This document shows positions 46,901-58,500 of a stretch of DNA of 64,000 nt, piece by piece (position 1 is the first letter of the stretch; the number at the start of each line of letters is the position of its first letter). The stretch is from Hippasteria phrygiana (taxonomy: Eukaryota > Echinodermata > Asteroidea > Valvatida > Goniasteridae): positions 811,001 through 875,000 of the forward strand of contig JAZGUH010000379.1 of the NCBI GenBank assembly GCA_037893225.1, in the 5' to 3' direction. A program made the position numbers and the translations under genes. Below the pieces are notes generated by a model. That model did not search any database, was not told the origin of the DNA, and saw only the letters and a program-made list of their open reading frames with translations.

Positions 46901-48981
46901 CTTCCAGAACCGTGTCTATCGACGAGTTCCTCTTTGATTTAGAACTCATTCGGGAATTACATGGTAAACATATGTCACATGAACAAGTCGAGTTATCAGG
47001 AGAGAGAGTGATTCTAGACAAAGCTCAAAAAGTATCTCTCGACACATGGGAAGACTTGTTCAGACCTGAAATAATGAAAAATGATAAGGTCCTTCTATCG
47101 GGTGAAGCAGGATTTGGAAAGTCTACACTTTTATTAAGAGTTGCAAATGCCAGCATTGTGCGTAATCCCAAATCCCCGCTTGCGAAGTTTAAGATTGTGT
47201 TCTTGGTGAAGTTGAGGCAAATGACGGACTCAAGCTGTATCGTAGATGCAATATTTGAGCAAATTTTACCGTTAGAGTCAGGCTCACAGAAGACATTGAC
47301 GAAGGTGAAATTGAAACAGCTCATTGTCGACAATGAGGCAAATTTTGCTTTCCTGTTAGACGGTTTAGATGAGATTCCATCTGATGTTCTAAAATCCACG
47401 CAAGGTTTGTGCAGGGTCCAGGATATCTTAGAAAACAGGGTTTTGCGTAAAAGTGTGGTCTTGATAACAACACGACCACATATGGTTGACTATGTCCTGA
47501 AAGGAAACCCGAACATCGCACAGGTTGAAACATTGGGGTTCACATCTGAGACAGTAAGCAAATACGTCACATCATACTTTGTTGACGATGACAGCTCAGG
47601 AGAAGCATTGCTTTTACGTCTGAAATCCAACCAATCACTGCGGACACTGGCACAGATTCCGATTATATCCCTGTTTTTGTGCATAGTCTGGAAAAACCAA
47701 TCACAATTACCTGAAAGGCTTACAGCGCTTTACACCGACTTTGTGGAGGTTCTTGTCAAGCGTCGCTGCGGTGAAGGCAAGGGTGTAGCAAATCTGAAGG
47801 AATCAGTCCTGCGTGGACTAGGTCAAGTCGCATTGAATGGGTTACTAGACCCTCAGGGGGAAAGGCTCATTTTCTCATCAGACGAATTTGATGAGTCAGT
47901 CTTGGAGGATGGGTGTCGACTGGGTTTCCTTCAACAGGAGAGTTTCACGGATGGCTTGAAAAAGAGGAGGGTAGTGACCTTCCTTCATAAGTCCTTCCAA
48001 GAATACTGTGCGGCATACTACCTGGCCAAAAACTATCATGTGACAAAAGGTGAGTTTCGCGGCCAGTTGAAGAAGATAGGCTCAGATAATGTCAATGCCA
48101 TGGAAAGTCTGCTTCGGTTTACATGCGGCACATCATCGGAGTCTGAGGGTACTAGTCTCATCCTACAGCATTTGCGAAAAATGAAGGGTAACAAGAAAGC
48201 ACTGCAGAGATTGGCGCGCTTGTTGTTGTTTGAGTCAAGTGCCGATAGATTCGTTGGGAAACTAGAGCGACCGACTGATGTAAGTTGCTCGACTCAGGAG
48301 GATCTGTTATCATTTCATTATTACTTACAGAGTGTTTCCCCACCACTACGCCTGTTTCGAGTGAACTTTATTTTCCACTGCAAGTCTTATGAGGACCTAC
48401 AACTGTTGAAAGACATCTTACTGGGGGGAAAGATAAAGCCGCCAATCATATTTCCTCCATCACGGTCGCTTTGTGTGTATTACACCATATCTGAAAGGGG
48501 GAATGAGGAGATGCGTCTCCTGGATGAAATACTTGGTTCGATGGATGGAAAGCTCCATGACAAATTGGAGCTTACTTTGGAAATGGATAAGACGTCGTCT
48601 TTTGAAAGTGAATGTCCGTTGCAACCTCTGCATTGGATCCCTGGTAAGGTGACTGTTATCACTCTGCGAGATCGATCCTTTATTGGCGTCACTGAATTAA
48701 TTAACCGACTCAAGGGGTGTCGGTTAAAGACTCTCCGGCTAGCATGTTTGACCGACTTTCACAGTCATGTGGCTGATTTGCGTCCTCTTGTTTCTGTAGC
48801 CCTAAGGTGGTTGGAATTATATAAATGTGGACTTGACGACGACGACGTGCCAGATTTGAACCGCATCCTCCCAGTCTTGCATTATTTAGAGTGTCTCAAT
48901 CTTGATGGCAATGTAATTACTTCAAAGGCAAAGGAAAAATTACGTTATACCGAGGGTTTTCATGAGCTTTACTACATGTAA
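43955..48981 (+). CDS. NACHT/LRR (NLR-type) receptor with RHIM-like N-terminal segment, about 816 aa
   Basis: Predicted cytosolic innate-immune STAND ATPase. Exons: 43955-44054; 46262-46420 (or its duplicate 44670-44828, or both); 46790-48981; all junctions are phase 1. Exon 1 gives 33 acidic residues. Exon 2 gives 53 residues ending in GPVNKSTFVQEGARNT, similar to RHIM cores. Exon 3 has a linker typical of invertebrate NLRs (YLQQQVTMCYKK, DPSRTVSIDEF). It continues with NACHT Walker A GEAGFGKST (about 191-199), Walker B FLLDGLDEI (about 277) and LITTRPH. A winged-helix FLHKSFQEYCAAY motif follows, and the C-terminus has about three degenerate LRRs (LKTLRLACL, LRWLELYKCGL, LECLNLDGN). No Death, CARD or TIR domain is seen. 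The start is the first in-frame ATG after a stop. With both exon 2 copies the protein would be 869 aa. Confidence 0.85.
44550..46146 (+). repeat. Left copy of a partial tandem duplication in the NLR gene
   Basis: This segment contains exon 2a (44670-44828) and a truncated exon 3a (46067 onward). From about 46147 the sequence restarts with the same aagtaaactnacatggaagtaacgctatttcatgtcat that begins this copy. The two copies differ at few positions, so the event is recent. The left copy holds about 870 bp (about 44894-45761), including a tRNA-type SINE, that is absent from the right copy. Confidence 0.85.
45054..45262 (+). mobile_element. tRNA-derived SINE in the NLR intron
   Basis: A box-like tggtccaatggttacgg and B box gttcgaatccc (45113-45123) are followed by the SINE body motif gggcaagacactttacta. 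The body ends near ctctataaaactg. Fragments of the same body (gagcaagacactttac, gagctagacaccttac) occur at 14238 and 16560 in SH3BP2 introns. The element is in the left duplication copy only. Confidence 0.65.
46067..46155 (+). pseudogene. Truncated duplicate of NLR exon 3
   Basis: After an intact acceptor (ttctcag), it repeats the first 80 bp of exon 3 (ETPQPSSLTESEYKYLQQQV...). It then breaks at the duplication junction and reaches a stop (TGG AAG TAA, 46147-46155). If spliced in, it would end the protein before the NACHT domain and yield a short product of exon 1, exon 2a and about 29 further residues. Confidence 0.8.
46147..46868 (+). repeat. Right copy of the NLR partial tandem duplication
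   Basis: It contains exon 2b (46262-46420) and leads into the full-length exon 3. Relative to the left copy, about 870 bp are missing at the joint ttatttga/cgttttgtatc (46484-46490). Exon 2b differs from 2a at the start (GSFG versus GYFG); the RHIM-like codons are identical. Confidence 0.85.
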
Positions 48982-49003
48982 AGGTTCCGATGTCAAATCG
49001 GGA

Positions 49004-49009
49004 AATAAA
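49004..49009 (+). terminator. Poly(A) signal of the NLR gene
   Basis: AATAAA lies only 23 bp after the NLR stop codon (TAA 48979-48981). It would give an unusually short 3'UTR of about 40-50 nt. A longer 3'UTR using later signals cannot be excluded. Confidence 0.5.
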
Positions 49010-49567
49010 GTACCAAAGATGCTGCCACAGAGATGAGGAAACAGGGCACAGATTGCATGTTTGCTATTGTTTCTGTCGGAGTCTGATTCGGCTAAATGGG
49101 CCCGTAGGCCTAAGCCTGGCCAGACTGACCAACTGATAGTCAGGAGGATCTAATATCCAACCGACACATGCTCCTTTTCTTAACCTTTACCTAGTTCTAT
49201 TCCCGCCTGGGGCCGACGTGTGGATTTTCAGTTTGTATCTGATTCTGTGGGTTTTCCAAAACTTTATTTCAGGGTTTTCCTCTCACCTCTATTCAGGCAT
49301 TCGAACTACAAAGTGACATGTAGAACCTATACATTTAAGGAATCCTTGATTTCATTACCTGGAAGAATTAAAATACAATGTAGGCCTGAAATAATATACA
49401 ATATTATAAACAGTGAGCTTCTCAAGCTTTAAAGGCTAATTGACCTATCGCCCTATGGGAATTTTGTAATTTTTGTTTGTCTCAGATTTTGCGCATTTCA
49501 CGTGGAATTATAATTGATGTGATTGGACAATAATTCACAAGCTGCGTTGAATTGATTCGACCGCGAT

Positions 49568-49735
49568 TAGGTCAATTTACACATACGCGACTTTGTCGTG
49601 CGATATTGTCGTGCGTTTTCCCAAATCAATGAGCGTCTCGTCGCACGACTCTGTCGCGTAAATGAAAACGCACCAATTGATTTGCGTGAATTTAGAAAAT
49701 TGTCGCGCGACTATGTCGCGTACATTGATCTCCAT
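49568..49735. mobile_element. Decayed copy of the ACGCGACxxxGTCGCG MITE
   Basis: It begins aggtcaatttacacatacgcgactttgtcgtgcgatattgtcgtgcg and continues through several gtcgcg/cgcgac inverted motifs to gtcgcgtacattgatc. It matches the arms of the element at 52354-52990 but has only about two of its 13-bp units and no nested insertion. Confidence 0.65.
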
Positions 49736-49829
49736 TATATAGACTGGATAGGACACCGCATCGTGTTCGTGCACGATACGAATGCGCAGCCGCTTAATAG
49801 CGGCGCAAGAGGGTAACGCGCACTGTGTG

Positions 49830-52350
49830 TTCACTTTATGTACTTAGTCTGGAAAAGTGGATTATCGAAAAAAATCTTAGCCTAACGTTATGGGGAGTTT
49901 AAGCGCTCCCCAAATAATCAGTAAAAAAAAAGTGAATTGTTGTTTCATTTTTAACACACCTGTAAGTGTAAGTCATTAGAGAATACAAATGTAATAATCG
50001 TATTGAATATTATTCTGAAATGACATCGTATTTTTAATTCCGAGCACCCATTGTTACATGTGTTATTTTATAAACTGAACACTCACAAAGAGAAAATCTA
50101 TCGAGGTTCATTCAAATGTAACACAAATGTATTACAAAATGGAGCACAATTAGAAAGTAAAAGGTCGGGACAACACTCGCTGGGAAATATGGAAAACTAA
50201 TAAACAATCCTTCATCCTAAGGTACAACTAAAAGACTCGTCAGGGAATGATTTTTGAACAGGTTTTTTTGTGTGTGAACTTATGTCTCACTCGCTCTCCC
50301 TTGATCGCTGCTGTTAAAACGGGAAGACGGTTTAATCCCCCCCCCCCCCCCCCACACACACACATCCAGTCATGTAAACGGGTGCAATCGTGGACCTCCC
50401 ATTGTTCCTCTTTTGTTTATACTCTAACTTTTTCGGAAGGCCTCCCATTGGTTTTGTACACGATTTTCAATCGTGGACGTTAGGTCAAACGTGGACCCCT
50501 TTGTCTACGCTCTAATTCTTTTGTCCTAGGTCCACGATTGCCGGCATATACAAACTCACACCCACACTTTCTAGACCGTGGCGTTAGTTGTTTTCTCACA
50601 AAATTGGGCAAATTTAAGTTAGAATTTCCATAGTGGTTTGCGTAAATATTAGTTTTAAAGGGCAAGTAAATTAACCTGATCAAAACGTGTTTGCAGATAT
50701 CCTGGACTCTTGGGGTTTGGTGTGAGCGTTATGTGCTTTGTTCAGAGTTTTTCTTGAGACGCGAGGTTGCCCTTATAGTAAGGTGTTTATGATTTAGAGT
50801 GTAAATATTGATGGATGTATATTTTTCAAAATTTATGTAAAAGAACATGCAGTGCAAAGATTGTGGTTAAGAATGGATAAGAAACTGTAACCATGTAATA
50901 ATTCATGATACATTTTTTTTCCCAAAAGCCGCCGGGTCAGGTCAGAATTTATACTTTGGCTCCAATAAGTCAGGTATATTGGCATGAGCCAGATATTGCG
51001 CTATACCTGTTGTTTAAATGCCTTCCTTTGGAAACTGGCAACATAATTTGATGTCTACATATTTAATTTTGGTTTGAAGATTACATTACTTGGCCATCCT
51101 TCGCAATTCAGCATCCCAGCTGACTAAGGATGATTAGCCTCCCAAATTATTATTAATTATTATTGCTTAAAAACACACAAATTAGAAACACACCTCGTTA
51201 GAACGTTAACGAATACAATCTGCATATGATACAAACACCGAGTAACATTGGTTTTGTGTGAATATTTTGCAATTATTTGAATTTACAATTTATTTACTAG
51301 ATTTAATTTGATGTTATTTTATGCCTAGCAAATATCACAAGAATTATCAGAAGGCTAATGTAACTGTGCAAATGTATATCTCCACTGGAGTATGGTTTAA
51401 TACTGTTTGTAATTGCATTTTGCGGAACAAATAGGTATTGGTTTGGACTTGGAAACGGTCAGATCTGCAGTAGATTCAACCTGACATGGCCTTCGCTATA
51501 TATTTGTGGATCACAAAACTCCTACCTCCACATAAATGGTATTGGGGAATATCAGGTTGAATCTACTATAGCAGGGTTTATGAATTAAATTCAATTTTAT
51601 AAATCAATGTTCTATTTAACAATATTTGTAAGGTTTATGTACATACTTCTGATGTATACACATAAAATACCCGTTTTTATTGTCACTTTTTAAACTATTT
51701 CCTGAAATACGAAGGTGTTGTTGCTATGACGTCAATTTAGGTTCTTGGTCTCCAGTTCATGGACTGTACGACAAAACACATCTTGACTTATTTAATCAGT
51801 TTGCACATTGGATTAAGTCAAGTCATTGACTGTCAACCAAGCATTAAATTAATAAGTCAAGTGAACAGACCAATATAAAAAGTCGACCTAACAAACTATT
51901 TTAGCAAGTCCTGCTCATGAATATAGGAAGGCAACATAACCATAACATTCCAATTCCTAAGGAAAATGGTCACGAAACAATTGGCAAAAGAAAGGTTGGA
52001 AGTAATGCTGAATTGTATATACATGTTGCAAAATTTTCAGCCCGAGTATGGACATTGCAGCTTTAAAATGGATGATTTTGGAACTGCCTGTCAACTTAAG
52101 TGTCATTGTCTGTTGGTGCAGTTCAGATTTTAAAGTAACATTAATTTTAACTATTTTCATCAGTTGATTTCTGAAGGAAATGTTTTTCATGCCTTCCTTT
52201 TTGGGGGTTAAATTGGGAACTTTGTAGCAGGTTACCAATTTTCTGCAAAGATTTCATAAGTTTACTGAAATGTAGCAGCATTATTCTCTTAAACATGAAG
52301 TCAAAATTAAAATTGACAGTTAAAATGAACTGTTAAGCTGGTTTAACAGC
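49830..52350. other. Intergenic DNA with one known repeat
   Basis: Apart from the repeat at 50353-50560 and a run of C at 50338-50353, I see no gene or element ends. An imperfect inverted pair flanks 51468-51570 (gcagtagattcaacctgacatgg / aatatcaggttgaatctactatagc). Confidence 0.4.
50353..50560. mobile_element. Repeat with ggtccacgattg inverted motifs and a (CA)n edge, copy 2
   Basis: This is the reverse-orientation copy of 19843-20018, starting at a (CA)n run and ending ccggcatatacaaactca. It has an extra segment (cgtggacgttaggtcaaacgtggacccctttgtctacgctcta) not present or shortened in copy 1. Confidence 0.6.
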
Positions 52351-52415
52351 ATAAAGGCCAATTTACACATACGCGACATAGTCACGCGACAATTTTATAA
52401 ATTCACGCAAATCAA

Positions 52416-52635
52416 TAAGCCAGTTCGGTATTTCAACTGCGCATGTGCACAATGACATTTTATGCACAATGACATTTTATCCCGAATGACCGCCTGACGT
52501 GAACGCAAAAGGTGGTTGCACAATGCGCACATGTTAAATGAAATCAGAATGGGTGTTCACGTAACATGGCCTGACATTACGTCATCAATTTTATCCCGAA
52601 TAACCTTTGACCTTTTGAGACACTGAACTGGCTTA
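52416..52635. mobile_element. Nested MITE with TAAGCCAGTTC ends, copy 1
   Basis: The left end taagccagttcggtatttcaactgcgcatgtgcac and right end gaactggctta are inverted. It interrupts the host MITE within its cgcaaatcaa/ttgatgc segment. A second copy in opposite orientation is at 59492-59700. Confidence 0.7.
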
Positions 52636-52710
52636 TTGATGCACTTTCATTTACGCGACAGAGTCGTGCGACAAGACGCTCGTTGATTTGTGCGTATTTA
52701 AAAAATGCGC

Positions 52711-52957
52711 GACAATATCGCACGACAATATCGCACGACAATATCGCACGACAATATCGCACGACAATATCGCACGACAATATCGCACGACAATATCGCA
52801 CGACAATATCGCACGACAATATCGCACGACAATATCGCACGACAATATCGCACGACAATATCGCACGACAATATCGCACGACAATATCGCACGACAATAT
52901 CGCACGACAATATCGCACGACAATATCGCACGACAATATCGCACGACAATATCGCAC
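52711..52957. repeat. Perfect minisatellite GACAATATCGCAC x 19
   Basis: Nineteen consecutive identical 13-bp units (247 bp) lie inside the MITE at 52354-52990. As 13 is not a multiple of 3, all frames are open for a long way on both strands, giving misleading open frames. Exact identity suggests very recent expansion or continuing homogenisation. Confidence 0.95.
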
Positions 52958-53797
52958 GACAAAGTCGCGTATAAAGTGTAAATTGGCCTTAATTGTGTCA
53001 TTCTTCTCTACATTTGTAGCTTATGTATTTGGTTTAAAACTCGAGACCGAGTGATATTTTTTACCCGATTGTTGAATGGGCATGAATTTACTTTCACGTT
53101 TGTTATCCAAAATGGATAAACACGTATGAATCAGAAAAACGGGTCTGTCGAGATTGTAATAAAACAAATTATTAGTTGACCGTTGACAGAGCCATGCATC
53201 CCCACTTCATTTGTACACTTGCAAAGTCTCATCTTTGCACACTCGCCTAAGTGCTTCATTCACTTTTTCCACAGACACATAATTCATTTTCTTAAACATT
53301 TTTGGAAATCGTGATTTTTTTAAAATGTACATTCTCCAATATGGCACAATATACAGAAAGTAAAATAAAATACCAGAAACCAAACGGGTACGTTATTACA
53401 GGTATATATGTTTTTATTTATTCAAATACTGGAAATACAACACTACACACCCTGAACTAACCCAACTTCAATGATTTCTGGATTTTTCATGAAATGACAA
53501 AAAAATACACATTTTTCAATGATTTTTCTCAAGCGTGAACTTTGCCCCAAATAAGATTTCATGCCAAAAAAAATAGATGTAGAAAATCAAAATGTATCAG
53601 TGATTGATCCTATGCAAGGATGACAAAAAAAAATATCCTGACACTTAACACCTTGTCTCATTCCAATAAAATTCTTCAAAGTCACATGTTTGGAGTATTT
53701 CTCACCCTGCAGTTTCCCCCACTTTTTCCATGGTTTGGGCTCTTCACTGGGTACAGCAGCTGACAAGATTTCTATAACTCAAAAACTCCAAATAATA

Positions 53798-53946
53798 AAT
53801 CCCTAACCCTGCCAGACGCAGCACAGTGCATCTGTGCTGACAGCTTCACTTTGCTGAACTCTGCACACAAGTCAATGTGACAAAGTATGCAATCTGATGC
53901 GTCTGGCAGGGTTTCTAGCCAAAATACCCTGGAGGGTTAGGGTTAA
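53798..53946. mobile_element. MITE family B copy, inverted match of 1288-1436
   Basis: It starts (aat)ccctaaccctgccagacgcagc and ends ggagggttagggttaa. The body is almost the exact reverse complement of 1288-1436. A second TTAACCCTAAC end begins at the same TTAA (53943), so a further partial element may abut it. Confidence 0.75.
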
Positions 53947-55242
53947 CCCTAACAATCCTGAATCTGCCAATTTCAATACAATTTTTCACACCACCTAGAG
54001 AGATTGGGTTATTGGTTTTCGTGCAATTTCGTGAGGAAGATCCGAGACAATTCAGATATTTCTTGATATTCACTTTGAAAATATCACTCAAACACACAGT
54101 TCATATTAAGAATTATTAGATCATAATCTTGAAAATAAACACTTAAAAGAGAAAACTATCAGCTATTTAATTTCATTTAAATTCATTTAAATTACTGTAA
54201 GGTCGCTTTGATCGCACGTTGCAATTGGCAAGAACACGAATGTTCTTTAAGGCACCTGTATTAAATTCTACGTTTCCCATTTCTGACCGACCCTAATTTT
54301 GTTTCCCAACCACCCCCCCCCCCCCTCCAAACCTAACTTTTTTGCTTCAAAACCCCCAAAATACTAAAAACGACATAAACAGGGAGACAAAATAGAGATA
54401 AAAAATAGACAATAAGTTCCACTTTCTAAAACGAGCTGATAATGATGTTGGATTAAAGCACGAGAAAACAAAGTCAGCCCAGGTACAAAAAAGTACACAC
54501 ATGTACCATCTTTGCACAGAATCATGTGATGTGCAGTTTGGCTCAACACTGAACAAAGCAACAAGCAAAAGAAGATAGAGTAAGTCATGCAGCCAAACCT
54601 AGTGACAGTTTTAATATTTTGTGATTCTTTTTGACCGACCGACCCCAATTCAAATAGAAAGAAATACGGGAAACGTACAATTAAAGATGATCTTCTGTGC
54701 ATATCAGAGCATGCAGCTTCAACTGTCCATGGGCCAATATCATGGAGCTGCTTAGAACAAAAATTTGGTTAACACGAAATAGTCTTGCTTAGTAAAACCC
54801 GGTTTGCGGCCAAAACGCCACGTGATTTTTGTTAAGCAAAGTAAACAACAGCTTAATACCACTCACAAGAAATAACAAAAAAAATCACAAGAAAAGTTGG
54901 TTGGTAGTACTGTTTTTACAAAGAAAGACTTTTCATGTTATGCAAATATTTGTGCTGAGAAATTGGCCCAATTAATGAATAATCTGCCATGTTTGTGCCA
55001 AATTTTTGAGACACCTCATGTCACAACTTTAGCTGTACATGTATATGACTTTTCAATCAATTCATATATCAAATTAAATAAACAATGCGTCGACTATGTG
55101 CAGCTACAAATGTATTATTAAAGATATTGCAAAGTATGCAACATAATCTTCCTGTCCAATCTTTGAACTCTTAATATATAAATGTTCCTGATTTCGATAA
55201 TATATCACCCTCAAAATATAAATAATGAATGTTAACAAAATA
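53947..55242. other. Intergenic DNA downstream of CDC25
   Basis: It contains C-run and gaccgaccc repeats (54287 and 54632). No exon is recognised, and no single poly(A) signal for CDC25 can be singled out. Confidence 0.35.
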
Positions 55243-55503
55243 AGGGCGGATCCTAATTTGTAGAAAAAGGGAAGCGGGCTAGTTTTCAATTCTGTGATGG
55301 GTACTCATCTTTAACCCCTGCCCCCCCCCCCCCCCCCCCCCCAAAAACATAATACCTCCCCTCCCCCACCAACCATATCACTCTACTCGAAAGAGGAAAC
55401 AAATCATACTGATGATTTTCTAAATTACTACCTCTCCCAAATATGAATCTTTCCGGATTGCAAATTGTACCCATCCCCTTTTTGTATCCCACGGATCCGC
55501 CCT
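55243..55503. mobile_element. MITE with AGGGCGGATCC ends
   Basis: The left end agggcggatcc and right end ggatccgccct are inverted, as in 27828-28066. The body holds a long C run (55320-55341) and differs otherwise. It lies 61 bp beyond the CDC25 stop codon, so it may be part of the CDC25 3'UTR. Confidence 0.6.
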
Positions 55504-55563
55504 CGATATCAAATTCTGTTCTCTTACTTCTTGAAATTCTCTGCTGGTCAAGACGAAGAATCC

Positions 55564-58500
55564 TCAGCTGACGGAGGTTTTACGGTAGCCTAGTCGACTG
55601 CGTTCCCCTGCCCAGGACTTAGACTTAGCCTTGAAGTGTAAGCATTCTTTCCTGTAGCCCTCGTGGTCCATCGGTGTGTAGGTATGTGGTTCACACATTG
55701 TCTGAAAGATAATTCCACATAATATCAAATACTGATTTTTCTTTTAACCGATATCGGCTGTCAGGCAGAGAGACAAGTTGACAGCAAGCCACACCGGGGA
55801 GAGAAATAAATATCACAAAAAAACAAACAAAAAAACAAAAACAACAACAACGACAACAACCACCACCAATGTCAAAGACAGACAAAAAAGATCCAGGAAC
55901 CACTTTGATCTGTAGTCCACCTGGTGAGGTCACCTGCTCTCAAGTCTCCGTTTATTAGTCAGCTAAATGGTGTTTTTTTTTTTTTTTTTTTTGATGTTGA
56001 TGTCTGGGTCTGTTGGTTAATTTGTTTCTGGTTTTTCATTTTTACAATTTTTTCATAAGATTTAACCCTCCCTCTCTCAGGGCCAAAATGGAGCCAACTA
56101 CCCTATATATCAAAACCTATTAAGTGACAGGTTGAAACACACACAAGCTGTGAGAGTTGGTGGGTAGATTTTTTGATAGGCTGTGATAGTTATAATTATA
56201 ACACCTCATCCACAGATTCTGTGTCTTGATTGGCCGAGAGCGAGTCACATGGCATTTTCTATTTTTGCCATCTTCCTGTGCACGGCCAAAAGTACTATAC
56301 ACGTAGCAACCAAAGTACTATACCATTAGCAAACAAAGTACTATACACATGGCACGGTATTTGTATACAGATGCATGCGGGTGTGCGCGTTGCGCGTAAC
56401 GTTCCAAAGTGCCAGCGCTACAGAGCTGGGTTCAAACATTTCGTTAAGGGGTGGTTTTGAAAAAATCTTGTATTGAAACAGAAGTCCATTTTAACTGTAT
56501 TTAGATTTAAATAATGTTAACATTTTTAAATCAAGCAGAATCTGTGGGTGAGGTGTTATAAAACAAATATTTACTGCTTTTATCTCATGGTGTGGTAAAA
56601 CTAGCCTCCCTCGGTGATCCATGGAGCATTCTAAAATAGAATGCTCCATGGATCACCGAGGGAGGCTAGTTTTACTACACCACTTGAAGCAGTAAATATT
56701 TGTATACTCTAGGGGGGGGGTGGGGTTAATAATTGCCAATGTAATTTTCTATTAACTTTTTGCCACCAACAACATACGATTTTGAAATATCTCTCATTAG
56801 AGAAACATGTACAAAAATGCCAATCTGAAAATAAAAGAAAAATCAGACATATGTGTCTAGATACAAAAATAAGAGTAATTATGGTCGCACATGACATCAG
56901 GATTTGTACTGACCTTGTCATTTTCAAAGAACGCCTTATAACCTCCGAGTAGGATATATAGTTCCGGGTAGTAGAGCGCAGGGTACCGGTCACAGTTGGC
57001 GTCCCGATCCTCATTACGTAAGAATCGAAGTAAGTCCGGTCCTCGCTTGGAGGAGAACTCACAGTGGAAGATGATGACACGACCGTCCAGAGGTTCCTTG
57101 GGTATCTCTAGGAGGAACTCACTGACCAGCTCTTTGGTATATAGATTCAGAGCTCCCTTTACAAAATGGGAATGCCAAATTTGTTTTTATTTATTCAACA
57201 GCAATAAACATGTATCCAATTTGCAGATTTGATTAATTCAGATAACTGTCTCACCCTAATGTGTCCACCGTTGTATTCATATGGATAGCGGCAATCAAGG
57301 ATGTAGTGCTCCTTGACCTCCTCGACCTCTGACCTCAGGACTTGACATAATGTCTCTGGTGTGATGCTCTGTAGGTCTTGGTGCTTGCCTTTACATAGAG
57401 GCAAAGCGTATGGCTACAAAGGGCAAAACCAAATTGGATTCCAGAATAAATTGATTTAATGGCTTTTACAAACTCAAAAGAATCTCGGGGTTTACATGCT
57501 TGAAATCTCAAACTGTTATTCTACCACATGTACTTCCTCAACTAAGAGTTGAACAGGGTTCTTCGTGGGTGGGCTTTTGCAAATCAGACCCCCCCATGTT
57601 AATTTCTTAGCACCACTAGTCCTAAATCTCTCACATTGTGATGTATATAACGCTTGGGTTGATTCCGTCTCTACTTGACTTCAACACTGGAATCAGATTG
57701 GAAATTCCTTTTTTTGAGGAGTCGACTCTTTGAAGTTACTTTACAAGTCACTTTACAAGTCACTTTACAAGTCACTTTACAAGTCACTTTACAAGTCACT
57801 TTACAAGTCACTTCACAATTCTGGTCTCAAGCCATGTAAATAACAAGCTGTTCAAACACACTACATGTATATAACAAAAGCATTCCTTTGTCATTGTTCA
57901 TCCCATGTAGCTTGTGAGTTGACTTGTGATCAGACTTTTAATGTGACTGACTCGATTACAACTCTGTACGAGTGTCTTTGTAAATCCATTAAATACATTT
58001 GTAAACTACCTTAGGGTACTGGGCTCACTCTTTTCTTAGCATAGGTTAAACTGCTAGAGTTTGATGTCTAAAAGTGTTGGCCCATGTTGAAACCAGCGAA
58101 CATCTACCCACCCGACAGTGTAAAATGGCTCGACAATGTTTGCTGTTCACTTTAACTACCAAGGTATTACTAAGCTAATACAGTATTAAGCTTTCCTGGT
58201 AATGAAAAAAATTTACCTTCCACAACTGCTAGAAATTAAAGTCTGTACAGCACTCTGCACATTGTATCTATCTTGAGGTTGCTGCAACTCGCCATCATTT
58301 CCCGTCCTGCACTTACATTGGGTTGTGTGACAGCGCTCAATATACGTTACTTGGTTTTGTGCATATTCAGTAGTAAATTGGTCGCGTACATTGTGAGCCG
58401 TTTGCGTGGGAGGCTCAACTTTGGTGTGAACAAACCAGTGTACGCTCCGTGTCCAGACTAGAGTAGCTGGCAGGCAAAACAGCATCTCACATTCGCCTGC

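Larger units (their letters stand above)
52354..52990. mobile_element. MITE with AAGGCCAATTTACAC ends carrying a nested element and a minisatellite
   Basis: The left end aaggccaatttacacatacgcgac and right end gtcgcgtataaagtgtaaattggcctt are inverted repeats. The interior holds a second element (52416-52635) and a 19-unit 13-bp array (52711-52957). Comparison with 49568-49735, which lacks both, shows that these are later additions or expansions. Confidence 0.75.

Noticed and set aside
52711..52957. Possible CRISPR-like array
   Set aside because: The units are contiguous 13-mers with no spacers, and the genome is eukaryotic.
52577..53054. Several long overlapping open frames on both strands (RQYRTTISHDNIA-type repeats)
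   Set aside because: They are produced by the 13-bp minisatellite, whose unit has no stop in any frame. They are not proteins.
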